A stretch of DNA of 64,000 bases, taken from the NCBI GenBank assembly GCA_963921795.1, contig OY997642.1:40573340-40637339 (forward strand), written 5' to 3'. This DNA is from Nannobrachium achirus. Taxonomy: Eukaryota > Chordata > Actinopteri > Myctophiformes > Myctophidae. A program made the translations under genes and the position numbers. The notes beneath the pieces were generated by a model. That model was not told the origin of the DNA, made no database searches, and was given only the letters and a program-made list of their open reading frames with translations. Each line of letters starts with the position of its first letter. Position 1 is the stretch's first letter. This document shows positions 1-11,725 of this stretch, one piece after another.

Positions 1-20
1 GCGTTCAACGGCGATTCGGA

Positions 21-82
21 CTACTGGCCGCTCAAAACAAGGGCACATTGGCTACTGGCCGCTCGAAACAACGGCACATCAC
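21..82. repeat. Two-unit 31-bp tandem duplication
   Basis: Two adjacent units beginning ctactggccgctc occupy 21-51 and 52-82 and differ at only a few positions. It may be the edge of a longer tandem array lying left of the window. No coding potential is seen. Confidence 0.6.
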
Positions 83-429
83 GGCCCTTTAAACAACCCT
101 GGTCAATGATCTGAACCCATCGGATTGGAGCAGGGCCAAATGAGGTGATTTAGTTGATAGGTGAGGAATGTTAGGAATCACAGCTTGCTCCTGTCTTTCA
201 GTTGAACTGTCCTTTTAAAACCCTCAACTCATGTATCACAGGAAAAAGCTAAGTCTTATGCACACCTGATCAGCTCAGAGACGGGTGTGTAGTCAGGCAT
301 CAGATGTCAGAATACAACAAAATGACCCGCACACAGTCTACACTTACACAGGAGAACTTTATTTAGGCAATGGTTTAGTTTAATAGACCTTCTTCAGGGA
401 TCAAGATAGCTGAAACCACAAACCAGTCA

Positions 430-630
430 CTATGAATTGGCTCAGGAGGTAGAGCAGCTGTCTTGGAATCGGAAGGTTCCCGGTTCAATCCCAGGCTCCG
501 CCTGACCTGTGTTAAAGTGTCTTTGAGTAAGATACTGAACCCTAAGTGCTCCCAATGAGCAGGGTGATGCCTTGCATGGTTTCCTCTGACTGAGAATTTG
601 AATGTGAAACACATTGTTAAATGCTTTGGA
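430..630 (+). mobile_element. V-SINE-like tRNA-derived SINE
   Basis: A tRNA-like head is visible: an A-box-like tggctcaggagg near 438 and a B-box-like cggttcaatcc at 481-491. It is followed by the conserved vertebrate V-SINE core 'gtgtctttgagtaagatac' near 516. Such SINEs are moved by LINE machinery. No poly-A tail or clear target duplication was found, so the copy looks old. Short open frames across it are not genes. Confidence 0.65.
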
Positions 631-639
631 GAATGGTGC

Positions 640-1580
640 TATACTGTAAATGCAGCCCATTTACTATCTCCAAGCCAACATTACATAGAAGCAAAGAATG
701 GTCAACTTTAGAAAGATAACAAAAAGCAGCAGAGTGTTTCTTTTCGTCTGACGTAGATACTGTTATTTGCAAAACAGGGTGATAGTTGAGATAGTGCTGT
801 GATTAGCTCAAAATCCAGACGGGTGCAGGCTTAAAATCTACTTGCCTTGATAGAAAATACTTGCACTGGTTGTTTACCAGAGATTCCAGGATTTTTGCTT
901 AGCAGTGTATTTTGGAGTTAGGGCGGTAATCATTTAAATTCTCAATCACCACCTTTTTGCAAAGGAATGTCATGGGCCATTTTCCAAACACTAGGAAATC
1001 TGCTGTGCAGGCCGTGTTAACAATGACTACTGTATATCCCTCTCGCAATTGTCTTTGTAATAAGAGAGGCGTGTCCTTACTGTCTGACAAGCAGAATGAC
1101 CTTTGGAATTTCCACACCAACTCTTACTAGTGGGCACATATTGACGTAACCGAGAGCCACATGAATAGCCTATTCTATGAGTTTTTACGATGGATTGGGT
1201 GTTCCTGGTCTGCATCAAGCACATTCCTTTGTTAACACCAAGAGTTAAGTTCACTCTCAGGGTTTTACTGAGAGAACAAGAAATAAAACTTGTCACCGTG
1301 CCTGGAAAGATCAAAATAAACAGGAATCCTTTTTTTTAGAACTTTATATAGTGTTTTGGCTCAACTTGTAACTGTTCTGACGTCACAAAGGGGGGTAATT
1401 TTTAGAGCAGCCTGGGATTCCTTCTGAAGAATAACAACCACTGGATCTCAACGGACTCAACAGCTACAAAACTGGCTATAAATAGAACTGTATTCATCAG
1501 TGCTAGTTTTCTGTGACGTTCAAATGTGTCGCATTACTGTGCTTTATGAGTCATTATCTTGCCTCTAAGTGCGTTATAGT
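640..1580. other. Non-coding, nothing recognised
   Basis: AT-rich DNA with short open frames on the minus strand only. No exon-like frame with splice sites and no recognisable protein similarity was found. It presumably lies in a bok intron or upstream of bok. Confidence 0.5.
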
Positions 1581-1583
1581 GAC

Positions 1584-1890
1584 GTTAAAGGTAGGGTAAG
1601 TGATTTTCTTTGGTTAAGTGTTAAATAAATAGCTCTATTTTGTGGTGGAGACAATGAGCAAACAAACCTGCAACTGGAACACTATAAAAATTATAAATAC
1701 GTACTTTCTACTGATTGGCTGACATTTTGTCACCTACCTGAAAATGCGTTTTCTGTTTGGAGCTGGAGAGACAGAGAGACCCCTGTAACTTAACAGACAC
1801 TATCAATGATTACTATCAGAAATTCAGAATATAGTGCTTTAACCTGTTAACAAAAACCCAGTTTTAACAAAAAATATTACCCTACGATTA
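1584..1890. mobile_element. Candidate MITE with TTAAAGGTAGGGTAA-like ends
   Basis: The left end reads ttaaaggtagggtaag and the right part contains ttaccctacgattaa, giving imperfect inverted ends about 300 bp apart. The interior has no coding potential. No clear target-site duplication could be fixed, so the boundaries are approximate. Confidence 0.35.
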
Positions 1891-1929
1891 ACTGTGGGCA
1901 GTCTGCAAATGAGTTGATGCTTTCACTCA

Positions 1930-2215
1930 TGGGGTCCTATGGGATCCACAAACAGGGATGATTCAGTATTGTATATTTAGCTGTAAGTTAACCACATGAT
2001 GAACCCTCAACCTGGCATTCCTATTCAGACCAGGGCATGTTATAATAGGTGAGTGAACATTCTGTAACAATAGCAGATCTACAAGCTCACATCACATTGC
2101 AATCTGACGCATTGTGAGCTTGTAGACTATGGCTGTTTTTGGCAAAGATATTTGGTGTAAAAGGAGGGGACCCCTGTCAACTGAAGTATCCAGGTATAGG
2201 GTTTAAGTGGTTATG
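1930..2215. repeat. Dispersed repeat carrying the 'agatctacaagctca' hairpin
   Basis: The arms agatctacaagctcac near 2075 and gtgagcttgtaga near 2115 form a hairpin with an AT-rich loop. It is followed by tttggtgtaaaaggagggga, which recurs in the copies near 19980, 34660 and 53950. It belongs to the dispersed family described in the findings. Confidence 0.55.
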
Positions 2216-2339
2216 TGAATCCAAGTAAACTGCATGGGCGATGGTCATGCATTTTTAGAAATGAGTTTTTATGACTCATCAAAAATATAATATAACAGAA
2301 GACTTTGAATATTAAGCCATTTAGACCTGATGCCGATTC

Positions 2340-2651
2340 AGGTGCCCTCCACACTAGGCGCGGTCACCGCCTCCTAGCAATTCATTTTCAATGAGAGGCG
2401 GGCGGCTTTTTCGGCCACGCAGCGAAGTTTTGGGGCGATGAGGAGAGCGGGCGCGGTCCCGTGAAATCCCCGTGAGCGTGCTCGTTTGTGCATGCGTACA
2501 CGGGCGGTGAGAGATGGATTGAGTTCATCTTTGTGAAATACCACACAGCGTTTACTCACTGAGTGAGTGTGTTTGTGTCTCACCGCGGTGCGGCCACCGC
2601 TGATCCTAGCGGCAGCCCCGACGGCAACCGCACCTAGTCTGGAGGGCACCT
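2340..2651. mobile_element. GC-rich 312-bp MITE with about 25-bp inverted termini
   Basis: The left terminus (2340-2364, starting aggtgccctccacactagg) is the near-perfect inverse of the right terminus (2627-2651, ending ctggagggcacct). The interior is strikingly GC-rich against AT-rich surroundings. The 91-residue minus-strand frame inside has no recognisable domain and I do not call it a gene. Superfamily unknown; no target duplication is evident. Confidence 0.55.
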
Positions 2652-4265
2652 TAAAAAGAAAATGCTTCTAAATCCTGCTTCTAAGTTTTCTGAAAAACAC
2701 AATTTGTTTATTCAAAGAATTTAGATTTTTTTATTATCATTTTGCTATATACATAGCAAAATCTGAAAAGATAGATGCTTTCCAGGATTGAAGGGCTTTC
2801 CAGCCCTAAATGGTTAATAATAACTAAATGTGTATAACTCTTTTCTAAAAGCAGCAAAGTGTTTACACTGCACATGGCAGGCCTCTGGCCCATTCATTCA
2901 CCTCAGTCAGTGTGGTCCTACCTCTCATGCTTTTTGATCCCTCCCTCCCTCGTTTTCTTCTGCCTTATCCCAGACAATCTTGTAATATTCTATTCTGGTC
3001 TTGCTTCTGAGTAGGGAGTTACGTGACCTGGCTGTCTCTGGGGCTACAGTCATCTTGTTTAAGCTTACCCAGAGTCTCATTAATCTCTACACTAGCAAGC
3101 ACAGGATGCCCTGGTTCAGCACTAGCAAGCAAAAAGCTGGGTACAGATTGTCCCAAAGGAGGTTAATGCCATTAGCACCTATGTTGCATCATGGACAGTT
3201 ATCCCTGCTGGCCAGCCTGACCTGGAAACCGTGCTCAGAAATGGTCAGTCAGTCATCCTGATTTATCAGAACTGAAGCCCTCATAGATTTATCCTTCGTT
3301 TAAAATGGAAATTTCGCCTACATATCTTTTGTGACACAAAATAAACACATAAATTAACATTTTTAGTTTGGGGTCATCCAAAAAATGTAATAAACTTATT
3401 GTCAAAAGATAAAGCACGTTATTTTGAAAAGTGTTTTTCCAAATAATGACACTATACACTATACACTGTACAGTATGTCAATTCATTGCCCCAAAAGTGA
3501 AAAAGGCTAAAGGCAGGAGCTTTTTGAGCATTGACATATTTGACACATTTAAAACCATGTTGGTGGTGAGTGTTTTGCTTAGAGACATAGCAACCATTGT
3601 TTTCCCTGTTCAGTTTACTATGGTCATGTAATATGGGAAATGCATCTTATCAGCTACAATAATACAAATGTATCACCAGCTTGTTGAGTCAAATCGGGTG
3701 TTGACCATTTATTCAGTACAAGGTCCATTGACCGCCCTACTGTACAAGCTGTACCTTGGAATATGCAGAAGGAGAATTTGCCCTCTTTCCAGGAATCCAC
3801 TCTTATCTCTTATCACCGTCATCAGGCGAAGGTGAAGTTTAAAAAGTATGCAGAGTAGAAACGGTTATTGGAACGTGCCATGACCTTGAATTCAAACTCG
3901 TACAGTATGGGACTAATGGGGTTGTTTTAAAATGATTAGAAGTCAGATATTGTCTGCTTACTGGACCAAACTCAGCCCTGGCATGTTCTGTGAACCTCTG
4001 TGAAATCTGCCATCAACAAATACTTCATCACCATCAAGCATAGCTAATAATAGCATCAAATATGTCTACAGTGACTACTCTTCATGCCAAATCTAGACAC
4101 GATTAATCACTTTAACATCCCTACTTTGGGCATGTAATTATAAAAAAATCGTTGTGGGCATATAGATTAGCTATTTTCAAAAGAATGTGTTTTTTTTGTG
4201 TGGAAATGTTTGAAAATGGTGGTTAATAATGACACATGCACTCCTGTTGTTGTTCTTGTTTGTAG
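2652..4265. other. Probable bok intron, no exon recognised
   Basis: Nothing in any frame resembles the upstream Bcl-2 family segments (BH4, BH3, start of BH1) that should precede the exon at 4266. Those exons are therefore probably left of the window. The 86-aa frame at 3001-3261 shows no family similarity. Confidence 0.5.
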
Positions 4266-5326
4266 GTATTACATGGGGGAAGATTGTATCCATGTATGCA
4301 GTGGCTGGGGCTCTTGCAGTAGACTGTGTGAGAGAAGGCCAGGCGGCCACAGTACACATCGTGGTGGACAGTCTGGCCCAGTTTGTCCGCAAATTCCTGG
4401 CGTCCTGGCTGAAGCGACGCGGAGGATGGGTAAGAATGAGATCATAAAACCATAAACCATCCAGCTCACACGATACTTTACGGGCAACATTTTAAGTTGT
4501 ACCTGGTTCCTTTATAGCATGTCTATAATTCACATGGATAAAATAAGTTTGCTTCTGAGGACTGCATCGCCAGTCTATTTTACTTTTTAGGAATGTATCA
4601 TCATTGACACTTTTTTAATCAAGTTTGGGCCTTATATTGGGTAAAATGCAAATATGTACACAACAGGAGAAAAGAACATTCAATGTGTTCCTCTGTCTGT
4701 GGGGATTTGATGGGTTTCCAGTCACTCTTTAATCTCATACTAGATGGTTTCTCATCTTTTGGAGTAGATCCAGGTTTAGTTTCATAACCTGTTCCTTTGG
4801 GATTATAGAGAGCTGTACTGTACATAGTTGTGGCCCTCCCATGCTTGCCAATGCTTTCTGGATTGTCCTGTCACCATGGCAACTTCTACAACATGCAGGG
4901 AATTTCACCCCTGGAAATGCTTGTTTAAACTGCCCTCTGCTGTCTAAGAGCTAAAATGACACCCAATGTCACAATCTTCAGAGGCAGCACATAAAATAAA
5001 TCTCCAAAAAATAAAATCCATTATTTTTATAATAAATGTACTCTTAAATGTAATCTTGAGTTGGCAGGGATGTTCTGGATCTTATTTAGATTCAATGAAA
5101 TCCATGTACTGTATACCAGTGGGAACTGCATACTGAAGCAATAACATGTCTTAGTACTTAACTGCATAGCAATAAAATGTCTTTGTACTTCCTTTTCCAG
5201 GGAGAGATCACAAAATGTGTGGTGAAAAAGGAGTTTGTCCCTGAACACCACTGGCTGTCCTCTACCATGGAATCCTTCAAGTACTTCCTAACAACAGTGT
5301 ATGTCTACGTCATGAAAGAACCATGA
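4266..5326 (+). CDS. bok: bok, last two coding exons (Bcl-2-related ovarian killer)
   Basis: Bok is a pro-apoptotic, BAX/BAK-like Bcl-2 family effector acting at mitochondria and ER. Two 3' coding exons are visible: 4266-4429 (acceptor ttgtag, donor gtaaga) and 5201-5326 (acceptor ttccag, stop TGA 5324-5326). Exon 1 here starts in phase 1 and encodes GITWGKIVSMYAVAGALAVD, the BH1 segment typical of BOK, then a helix ending in FLASWLKRRGGW. The second exon encodes the BH2-side residues GEITKCVVKKE and a C-terminal hydrophobic tail ending YVYVMKEP. The order matches human BOK (GITWGKVVSLYAVA..., LRRRGGW, LKCVV), recalled from family knowledge. The 5' exons are not in the window, so the CDS is partial at its 5' end. 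In fish two bok copies can exist; I cannot tell which this is. Confidence 0.93.
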
Positions 5327-6546
5327 ACAAATACAGACCACACAGGGACTATTGACAAGATGCTCACTTCTCAGGCTCAAAGACAATGGAAAGAGTTGTG
5401 AGAGGAGCGGCTCGACTGAGGCAACTGGTGAATGTAAACTTGTTGCTGAGTGGCCATCAAAGATTGTTCCATCAGCATCAAGCTTATCTCATACTGGTGT
5501 TAAGTATGTCTATACCAGTGACTACTCTTCATCCAAAGTTTAGCCACAGAAACATGTATAAACATCAGCATATGATTGACTCGTTTTTATTGGAGATTTC
5601 TGTCACAGCAATTAAGTAGCACTCAAATACTGCTTAGATAAATGCTGTAAACAACTCCAGTGTTATCATTGTAATGCACTATGCCATTTAACATTCCAGT
5701 GGCTTCTGATGAAAAGCAGACTGATGACGATCAGTTTGATTCTGTCTCAGATCGGATCCAAACTATTTCAAGTAGAGAAATGGCATATTTAAGTAATCTA
5801 ATGAATAATGCTTCAGTTACATGCTTATGTAAGAGAATGCTACTGGCAGGCACTTTGTGTTTAACATTTGCCATCAGCGTCACTCCAATCTGGCAAGCCG
5901 TGGTCAAAGAAAGGGGAACGCCCACTCGGTCTGTACCTCTTCCTTTGGCGTGGTGGCGTAAGTGATCATGACTCTGTCTCAAGAGAATGGCGTCACTCCA
6001 ACTGTGAGCCCTGTGTTAGCCATCACAACAAGGATGATGTTGTGATGTCTTATCACTTTATATTAAGGGTTTATCTCGGTTGCCAAGGCGGAGGTATTTC
6101 AACTAATGCCATACAGCGATGTATTATTCTGTGTCAACCTTTGAGGTACAACAACGTTGAAATCTACAGCAAACATAGCTTCTCATCCCAAATATGAGTC
6201 AAAAATATTGAAGATAGCCTGTGATACTTTCATAAAAATGGGTGCATCTCATTGCACACTGGGTTTGTGGCCATTGCCCAGTGTTGGTCAAACGCTGCCG
6301 TTCCAGAGATTATGCATTTGGCCAAACACCCTGCAGGGTAAAAGAATGTCAAACATTTCAAGCTGTAAATAGGTTATTTATTATTTTAGTAATCGGAGCC
6401 GTTGTAGCCTACAGAGCCACTATTCTTGGTCAAAACACCATGATTGAATGTACTGTATATGCCTGTTGGTTGGCACTTTCAGTGTTAAATTATTTTATGT
6501 GAACCATTCTTTTTAAACTCCAAAATAAACTTAAACGAATTCACGA
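5327..6546 (+). other. bok: bok 3' UTR and poly(A) signal
   Basis: After the bok stop the sequence has no sustained coding frame. AATAAA lies at 6524-6529, so cleavage would fall near 6545. The short open frames at 5681-5965 and 5868-6197 lie inside this UTR and show no domain. Confidence 0.6.
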
Positions 6547-6549
6547 CAG

Positions 6550-7247
6550 TTGAGTTCACCAAACAATGGTTTATTCCTTTATTCCACTGACCTGATTAAA
6601 TATGCCACAACATCCGTAAAGTGTTATATACAGTAATGGCATTTTATGTAGGAGGGAAAAAAGCTTATCTGATACAGACAAAGCTGTAATTAATATGCAT
6701 GAGATGACCTAAGTTGAGAGAACCGTATTGAAGAATAGCATAAGAGCTGATGCAGAGGACCAAGTACTCTTTGCCATGGCCTTGAAACATACAAAAGCAG
6801 CAATGTATTGACACAGGTAGAACAGCAAGCATTCTGTCTCACAATGCATAAGAGTCTGTTTCATTAGTGCTTTAAGCTTTAAATCTAAAAAAGAAAAAAC
6901 TCCATAACCACATCCAGTGCATGTCAAAAATACATGTAAAAGCATGATTCATTCATAACATTGACGTAACTTAATTGGATGCTGTCCAGTTAAGTATGCA
7001 GCATCTATGGTTTTCCATAAACCGCAAAAAAATGTAATGTGTGCAGAATGTGATGTTCTTCATTCATTGTAGGAAGGTTCAACAGTTAAATTCTCAAGGA
7101 TGCCCTGTTTTTATACACATTTTATACCTTGCCCACTTGCACTACTTGATTTCTGTTTGATTGCTAAGTTAAATGCCTTCTAAGTGTAGTGTTAACATGG
7201 TCATCAGACCAAACAAGTGACTGCAGATAAATGCTATTCACGTTGAG
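6550..7247 (-). other. nitrobindin 3' UTR
   Basis: The minus-strand sequence between the nitrobindin stop (7248) and an AATAAA (TTTATT on the plus strand at 6570-6575) would form a 3' UTR of about 700 nt. It converges on the bok poly(A) signal at 6524-6529. Confidence 0.5.
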
Positions 7248-8782
7248 TCATGGTGCTCGGTGGTAGGTGATGTGCAAATGCTGCATCAGCGGCTGTCTGT
7301 CTGTTGCCATGGAAACGGTCTGCTCCAGCTTCCCGTCTGGTCTTAGTTGGAACACTCTGGAGATCTGAGAGAAAGGGGAAAGAGCCCATGACAACAACAT
7401 TAGCATACTTGCTGAATGCAAATCTAACGCTAGCTTGTATGACAGTTGAGTGCATTGAGTGCGTTTAGAGAAAGTCGCACTGCAATATATTCCTTTTGAG
7501 CACCTATTATCGTACCTGTTTAGAGCTTTTAACCACACTAGAGGTTCTTTGGCCCTCACACCTACATCGCACCCCCGATCCGACCAATATGTCAGTGTGT
7601 CGGGGAGTACCTGTTGTATCTGTCTGTGTTCCCTCTGTGCCCATATATGGAGATCTAACTTTCAGTCCTTGTCCCTTTTATGTACATTTATCCCTGATGC
7701 CATCAGTATATGCCCATATATTGGAAATGCCCATATATGTGCAATTGTGCATATTGGTTGGAATCAGTGATTCTGTACAACTAGAGATCACAACTACTAA
7801 CAGACAGACACCACACTCCCTCGAGTCCTTGCCCGCTGCACGTGCAGCGGGCAAGTCAGTCACTACCCCTGGGAAATTGCCATTGTAGTCCGTTTTACCA
7901 CTTGTCCCTTTCATGCCCATGTATGGATATATCTATCTGTCAATCCTTGTCCCTATTTGAGTGGTGCTAACCATTATGTCCATGTCCCCTTTATGCCCAT
8001 ATATGGAGATCCCTGATGTCATCAATATTAAGCCCATATCTTGGAATGCCCATATATGGACATACTGTGTCAGTCTCATATGCTCTAGTCATCTCCAAAT
8101 TTGAGAAAAGTCACTTTTTTGCATTTTCCCATTCAAGTCAATGGAGAAAATGTATTCATGAATACATTAATATTAGTAAAATGCAAGCAGATGAGTCCTG
8201 ATGAAGCCGGTCGATTTGACATACTGTATGGCCCAAATGCATGCTACCAAAACTGTGGGAGGAGCAGCCCGGCAAAATAAAGTTTATCAGGAAAGATGGA
8301 AAGAAAGGTGTCAGATATTTTGTTTTCTTTTGTATGTTGTACTGTATTTTTGTTTTGTCTGAGTGTATGTATAACTTGTCTTGTATGTCTTTAAAAAAAG
8401 GGTTAAAAAAAAAAGATGGAAAGAAAGAAAGTCGGACAAGTACTATAGTCTGGGCAACCACACTAATAATGAGCGTGACAACATGGTTGGCCGACCCTTT
8501 TGAATTTAAGATTATTGTGGAACCGGCATGTGATGTTTAGAAGTTACATAGTTGACAAAAAAAAATGTGTGAACATGATAATCATGATAATCACAAAATT
8601 GCAGATAAATCAGAAGTGTGTAATGTTTGATCACAGAAACATAGTCTGACCTCCTTTACATGTGGTTCCTTGGCAAAAGATGTTCTGGCCAGAGCCTGAG
8701 ACTGGAGGCTCACTTGCTGTCCTGTGATCTCCCCTTCCTCAATCTCCACTAGGCCTGTACCACAAGAGAGACTGACACTCAA

Positions 8783-8879
<97 letters not shown>

Positions 8880-10708
8880 TGTCCATCTATTGCTGCAACC
8901 AAGTATACGCTTTTAGCTTGGCAGTTTCCTGTGCACGACACCTGAGTGCAACTCATAAATCAGGCTGTTATAGTTTGAACAGATAAAACCTTTAACCTTC
9001 CTTCCTTGTTTTAACCCTTTCCCCCACTTAAGTTATTGCCAATTCCCTACATGGGTACTTGTCACTGTCAAACTGCCACTGTTGGCCTGGGGAGGGTGTC
9101 CCGTTTTGTTTCTAGCTGGGTCCAATGTTTTGGACCTGTCCTGTGCTACCCTCTAGTGTAGACTACCATGTGCCTCTTCCGATACACATGGAGTCACCAA
9201 ATGTTACTTTTCATCTGACAGCAAGGAGGTTCACTGGGAGATGCATGCAATGCATGCTATATTATGTCTGCCAGAACAGGCTGAACAAGCTGAACAGGCT
9301 GAACCTTTGCTGGCTTTCCACCAGGCACAAGCAATCACTGCCATTTTCATGGCAGCAATATTGACATGAAATCACTGGTAAACCGTTTTAATGAACCAAG
9401 TTGAGGTTCTAGTCCCTTTAGTGTAGCAGAACCTTTCCAGTGTGCCAATAAGCAAATTAGGATCTGTGCATAAATGTAGTCCTGTGTTTCCAGGAGGCGG
9501 CATTCCTGTTCACTTTCCCATAGCTTCATTTGATTGGCTCGGCAGCAGATTTGAACAAGAAAGACATAGATAGATGGATAGAGAGACCTTATTGATCCTT
9601 CGGGGGAAGCACAGCAGTATACAGAGTAAAATAAGTACAGCTGTGTGCGAGATCAGTAATGAATGGCAGTATGCACTACACCCGATACCTGCACGATGCA
9701 GAAACAAATACAGTGTCAGGGAGAGGTTGAAGAGGTCCCGGAATAGGGCAGCTAGCTGTGCGGCACACACCCTCAGCACCCGGGGGTTGATGTTATCAAG
9801 ACACACTGCCTTCCTCATGTTGCTACAGGTGAGGGCATGGCTGGTGGGGAGGATCAGGGATGGAGGACCTGCTGCCACAGCTGCAGGGTAGCCGCTGGTC
9901 CCGCTGGCATCCGACTCGGCCACTGCAGGCTGGGCGTCAAAATATCGCATCCATATCACATTGACTTAATTCACTATATAGGGCAAAGTAACAGGAACAG
10001 GCATGCCAGTGCCACCTTCTGGAAACCCAGTACTACATTTACTCAGTTTGACCTGATTGGAACAAAACCTTAAATAGTATCACTGGTGTTCGCTGGAGCA
10101 TCTGGACAAGATGGAGTCATGGCTGAAGGGACTTGAACCCCAGTCTCTGCACTAGTGTTAGGGGATTGTTTTAGGGTTAGGGTTAAATAACTGAAGAACC
10201 CAGTGTGTGTATAAGTGTGCGTGCACTGTGTGTGTGTATATTGTAAGTGTACCAGAGTTCTGTGCGATGATGAATGCCACTCTGTTGGTGCCTGGCTGCA
10301 ATCTGATGAAGCCGCACTCTCTGTGCATGGGCTTTTTGGTATCAGCATCGCATGCATTAAACCTGCCAACCATATGAAGCCAAAATTAACAGAGGACTCC
10401 AAAGGTTTAACAGCAGTACAGACTTGAGACTTGATAACTGTCCTCTTTTCAAATCAAACGTACATAAAGTTGATGACAGGCTGGCCGACATGACTGAAGC
10501 ATAGGGCTTCTGTGTAGCGGAAATTAGCAATGTTGGAAAAGGTTCCCTCTCCTGGTTCATCTGACTGCCATTTACCCAGCAGCCAGTCAAGAGGCAAGAG
10601 GGCAGGGTTCAGCTCAGCTGAGAAGGTCAACACAGAACACACAAAATTAATACTGTGCATTATAGTATATATATATACATATACATAAACATATGTTTGT
10701 GTCCCTAA

Positions 10709-10781
<73 letters not shown>

Positions 10782-11236
10782 TGTGTGTTGAAATTGAAAG
10801 TGAAAGTGTAACTTTTGTCCTGCAGACAAGCTTTAAAGTTTAACTGTCAATTCAGAATCAATCATCGGCCCAAAAAAGAAATATAATTCAGAATAAACTA
10901 TGTAAAGCCTACCTTTCTATTCTATGTAGGCATAACAATTTGAATTACAAATAGCTTATTCTGAATTGACAGTTTGTAAAGCCTCCATTTCTATTCTATG
11001 CATGCAATAGGCTATATCTGAAGTGTTCTTCTACTCTCATAAGGTATATAAATGTAATTAAGATCATGCATGCACATCAGGCTGTACACGCCAGGTTGAA
11101 ATCAGGTCATCATACCGACTCACTCATCACCGACAGCGCATGTAGCCTAAGTAAGAATACAGTTATATTGTTTTACGATCTTTCCATTTCAATTTGAAAT
11201 CAAATATTTACCTGTCTGATGAAACGGGCAGGACAT
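7248..11236 (-). CDS. Nitrobindin (THAP4 C-terminal-like heme protein), 5 exons
   Basis: Five minus-strand exons join in phase to 510 nt (169 aa): 11236-11212, 10617-10464, 10362-10253, 8754-8651, 7364-7248. Residues show the nitrobindin fold signature: PLDWLLGKWQSDEPGEGTF near the start, FSHVGQPVINF, then KPMHRECGFIRLQPGTN, VAFIIAQNSG, VEIEEGEITGQQ, ARTSFAKEPHV, and the C-terminal HLHITY, whose histidines correspond to the heme-ligand region of nitrobindins. Human THAP4 carries this beta-barrel domain after a THAP zinc finger and has peroxynitrite-isomerase-type activity. Here the 25-nt first coding exon begins with its own ATG (MSCPFHQT) and joins in phase 1, so the gene looks like a stand-alone nitrobindin without a THAP domain. 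That start is inferred from phase; an upstream THAP exon cannot be excluded, though none was found up to agxt. Donor GTCAGA after exon 4 is weak but in frame. Confidence 0.85.
7560..8060. repeat. Diverged duplication rich in 'gcccatatatgg' motifs
   Basis: The motif gcccatatatgg(a)gat recurs at about 7640, 7710, 7730, 7915, 8000 and 8045. The block around 7610-7760 resembles that around 7900-8060, which suggests an old local duplication. It lies in nitrobindin intron 4. No coding frame is supported. Confidence 0.5.
7828..7855. repeat. Perfect 28-bp palindrome centred on CACGTG
   Basis: The sequence is exactly self-complementary over 28 bp with no loop: cttgcccgctgcac then its inverse. The centre is an E-box CACGTG. 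It sits in an intron of nitrobindin. Confidence 0.85.
8090..8290. mobile_element. Fragment of dispersed repeat shared with 42120-42300
   Basis: The segment containing attcaagtcaatgga, then aagccggtcgatttgacata and aaaactgtgggaggagcagc, matches the same ordered motifs at 42150-42305 with diverged spacing. It is a truncated copy of the repeat family whose fuller member is at 41704-42413. Confidence 0.6.
8651..8754 (-). other. nitrobindin exon 4
   Basis: The exon encodes LVEIEEGEITGQQ through AKEPHVKE on the minus strand. It enters in phase 1 and leaves in phase 0. A (GT)n run starts about 30 bp upstream of its acceptor in transcript direction. Confidence 0.8.
8785..8878. repeat. (GT)n microsatellite, about 94 bp
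   Basis: Uninterrupted GT dinucleotides. The long Cys-Val and Thr-His frames across it are repeat artefacts. Confidence 0.95.
9566..9900 (-). mobile_element. Degraded non-LTR retrotransposon (LINE) fragment
   Basis: On the minus strand a broken frame reads DNINPRVLRVCAAQLA then LFRDLFNLSL, the conserved N-terminal part of the reverse transcriptase of fish LINEs (usual pattern D-x-I-P-x-R-V-L-x-x-C-A-x-Q-L). It is followed almost directly by a 3'-tail-like ttccccc...gatcaataaggtctc and a (TCTA)-type microsatellite. The central RT domain is therefore deleted. It lies in nitrobindin intron 3 and is a relic, not a gene. Confidence 0.7.
10712..10790. repeat. (GT)n microsatellite
   Basis: About 66 bp of GT repeats, slightly interrupted at the right end. 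It lies in nitrobindin intron 1, just upstream of exon 2. Confidence 0.95.
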
Positions 11237-11325
11237 TGATAAAGGCTGTTCGATCAATCACGCTTTTAACACTGTAGTAGTAAGTCTGCAGAGAACAAGA
11301 TCAAGTTGCGGTGAATTAAGGACAA

Positions 11326-11374
11326 CATAAAATTGTCGCAGTCAGTACACCATTCTGACTGCGACAATTTTATG
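11326..11374. repeat. Perfect hairpin, 20-bp arms and 9-nt loop
   Basis: The arm cataaaattgtcgcagtcag (11326-11345) is exactly complementary to 11355-11374, with loop tacaccatt. It lies 90 bp upstream of the proposed nitrobindin start codon. Confidence 0.9.
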
Positions 11375-11518
11375 CCATCCCACTTTGTAGTTAGGAATCA
11401 TGGGAAATGTAGTACAGGGGGTTGTGATTCTCAGTTGATAGCATCTCCCAGTTGATAGCACGGACAATCCAGATGGCAGGTGCCAGGTGGTAATAATAAT
11501 AATAATAATAAGGGTATA

Positions 11519-11554
11519 TTATATATATATATATATAGGTCTATATATATATAG

Positions 11555-11652
<98 letters not shown>

Positions 11653-11656
11653 TATA

Positions 11657-11725
<69 letters not shown>

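Noticed and set aside
2374-2649. 91-aa minus-strand frame in GC-rich DNA
   Set aside because: Lies wholly inside an inverted-repeat MITE, with no domain.
8591-8956. Long Thr-His and Cys-Val open frames across (GT)n tracts (also 10647, 11519-12260, 15598, 26020, 31659, 41067, 53050)
   Set aside because: Dinucleotide repeats are open in several frames by nature; no domain. Only the nitrobindin exon at 8651-8754 inside one of them is real.
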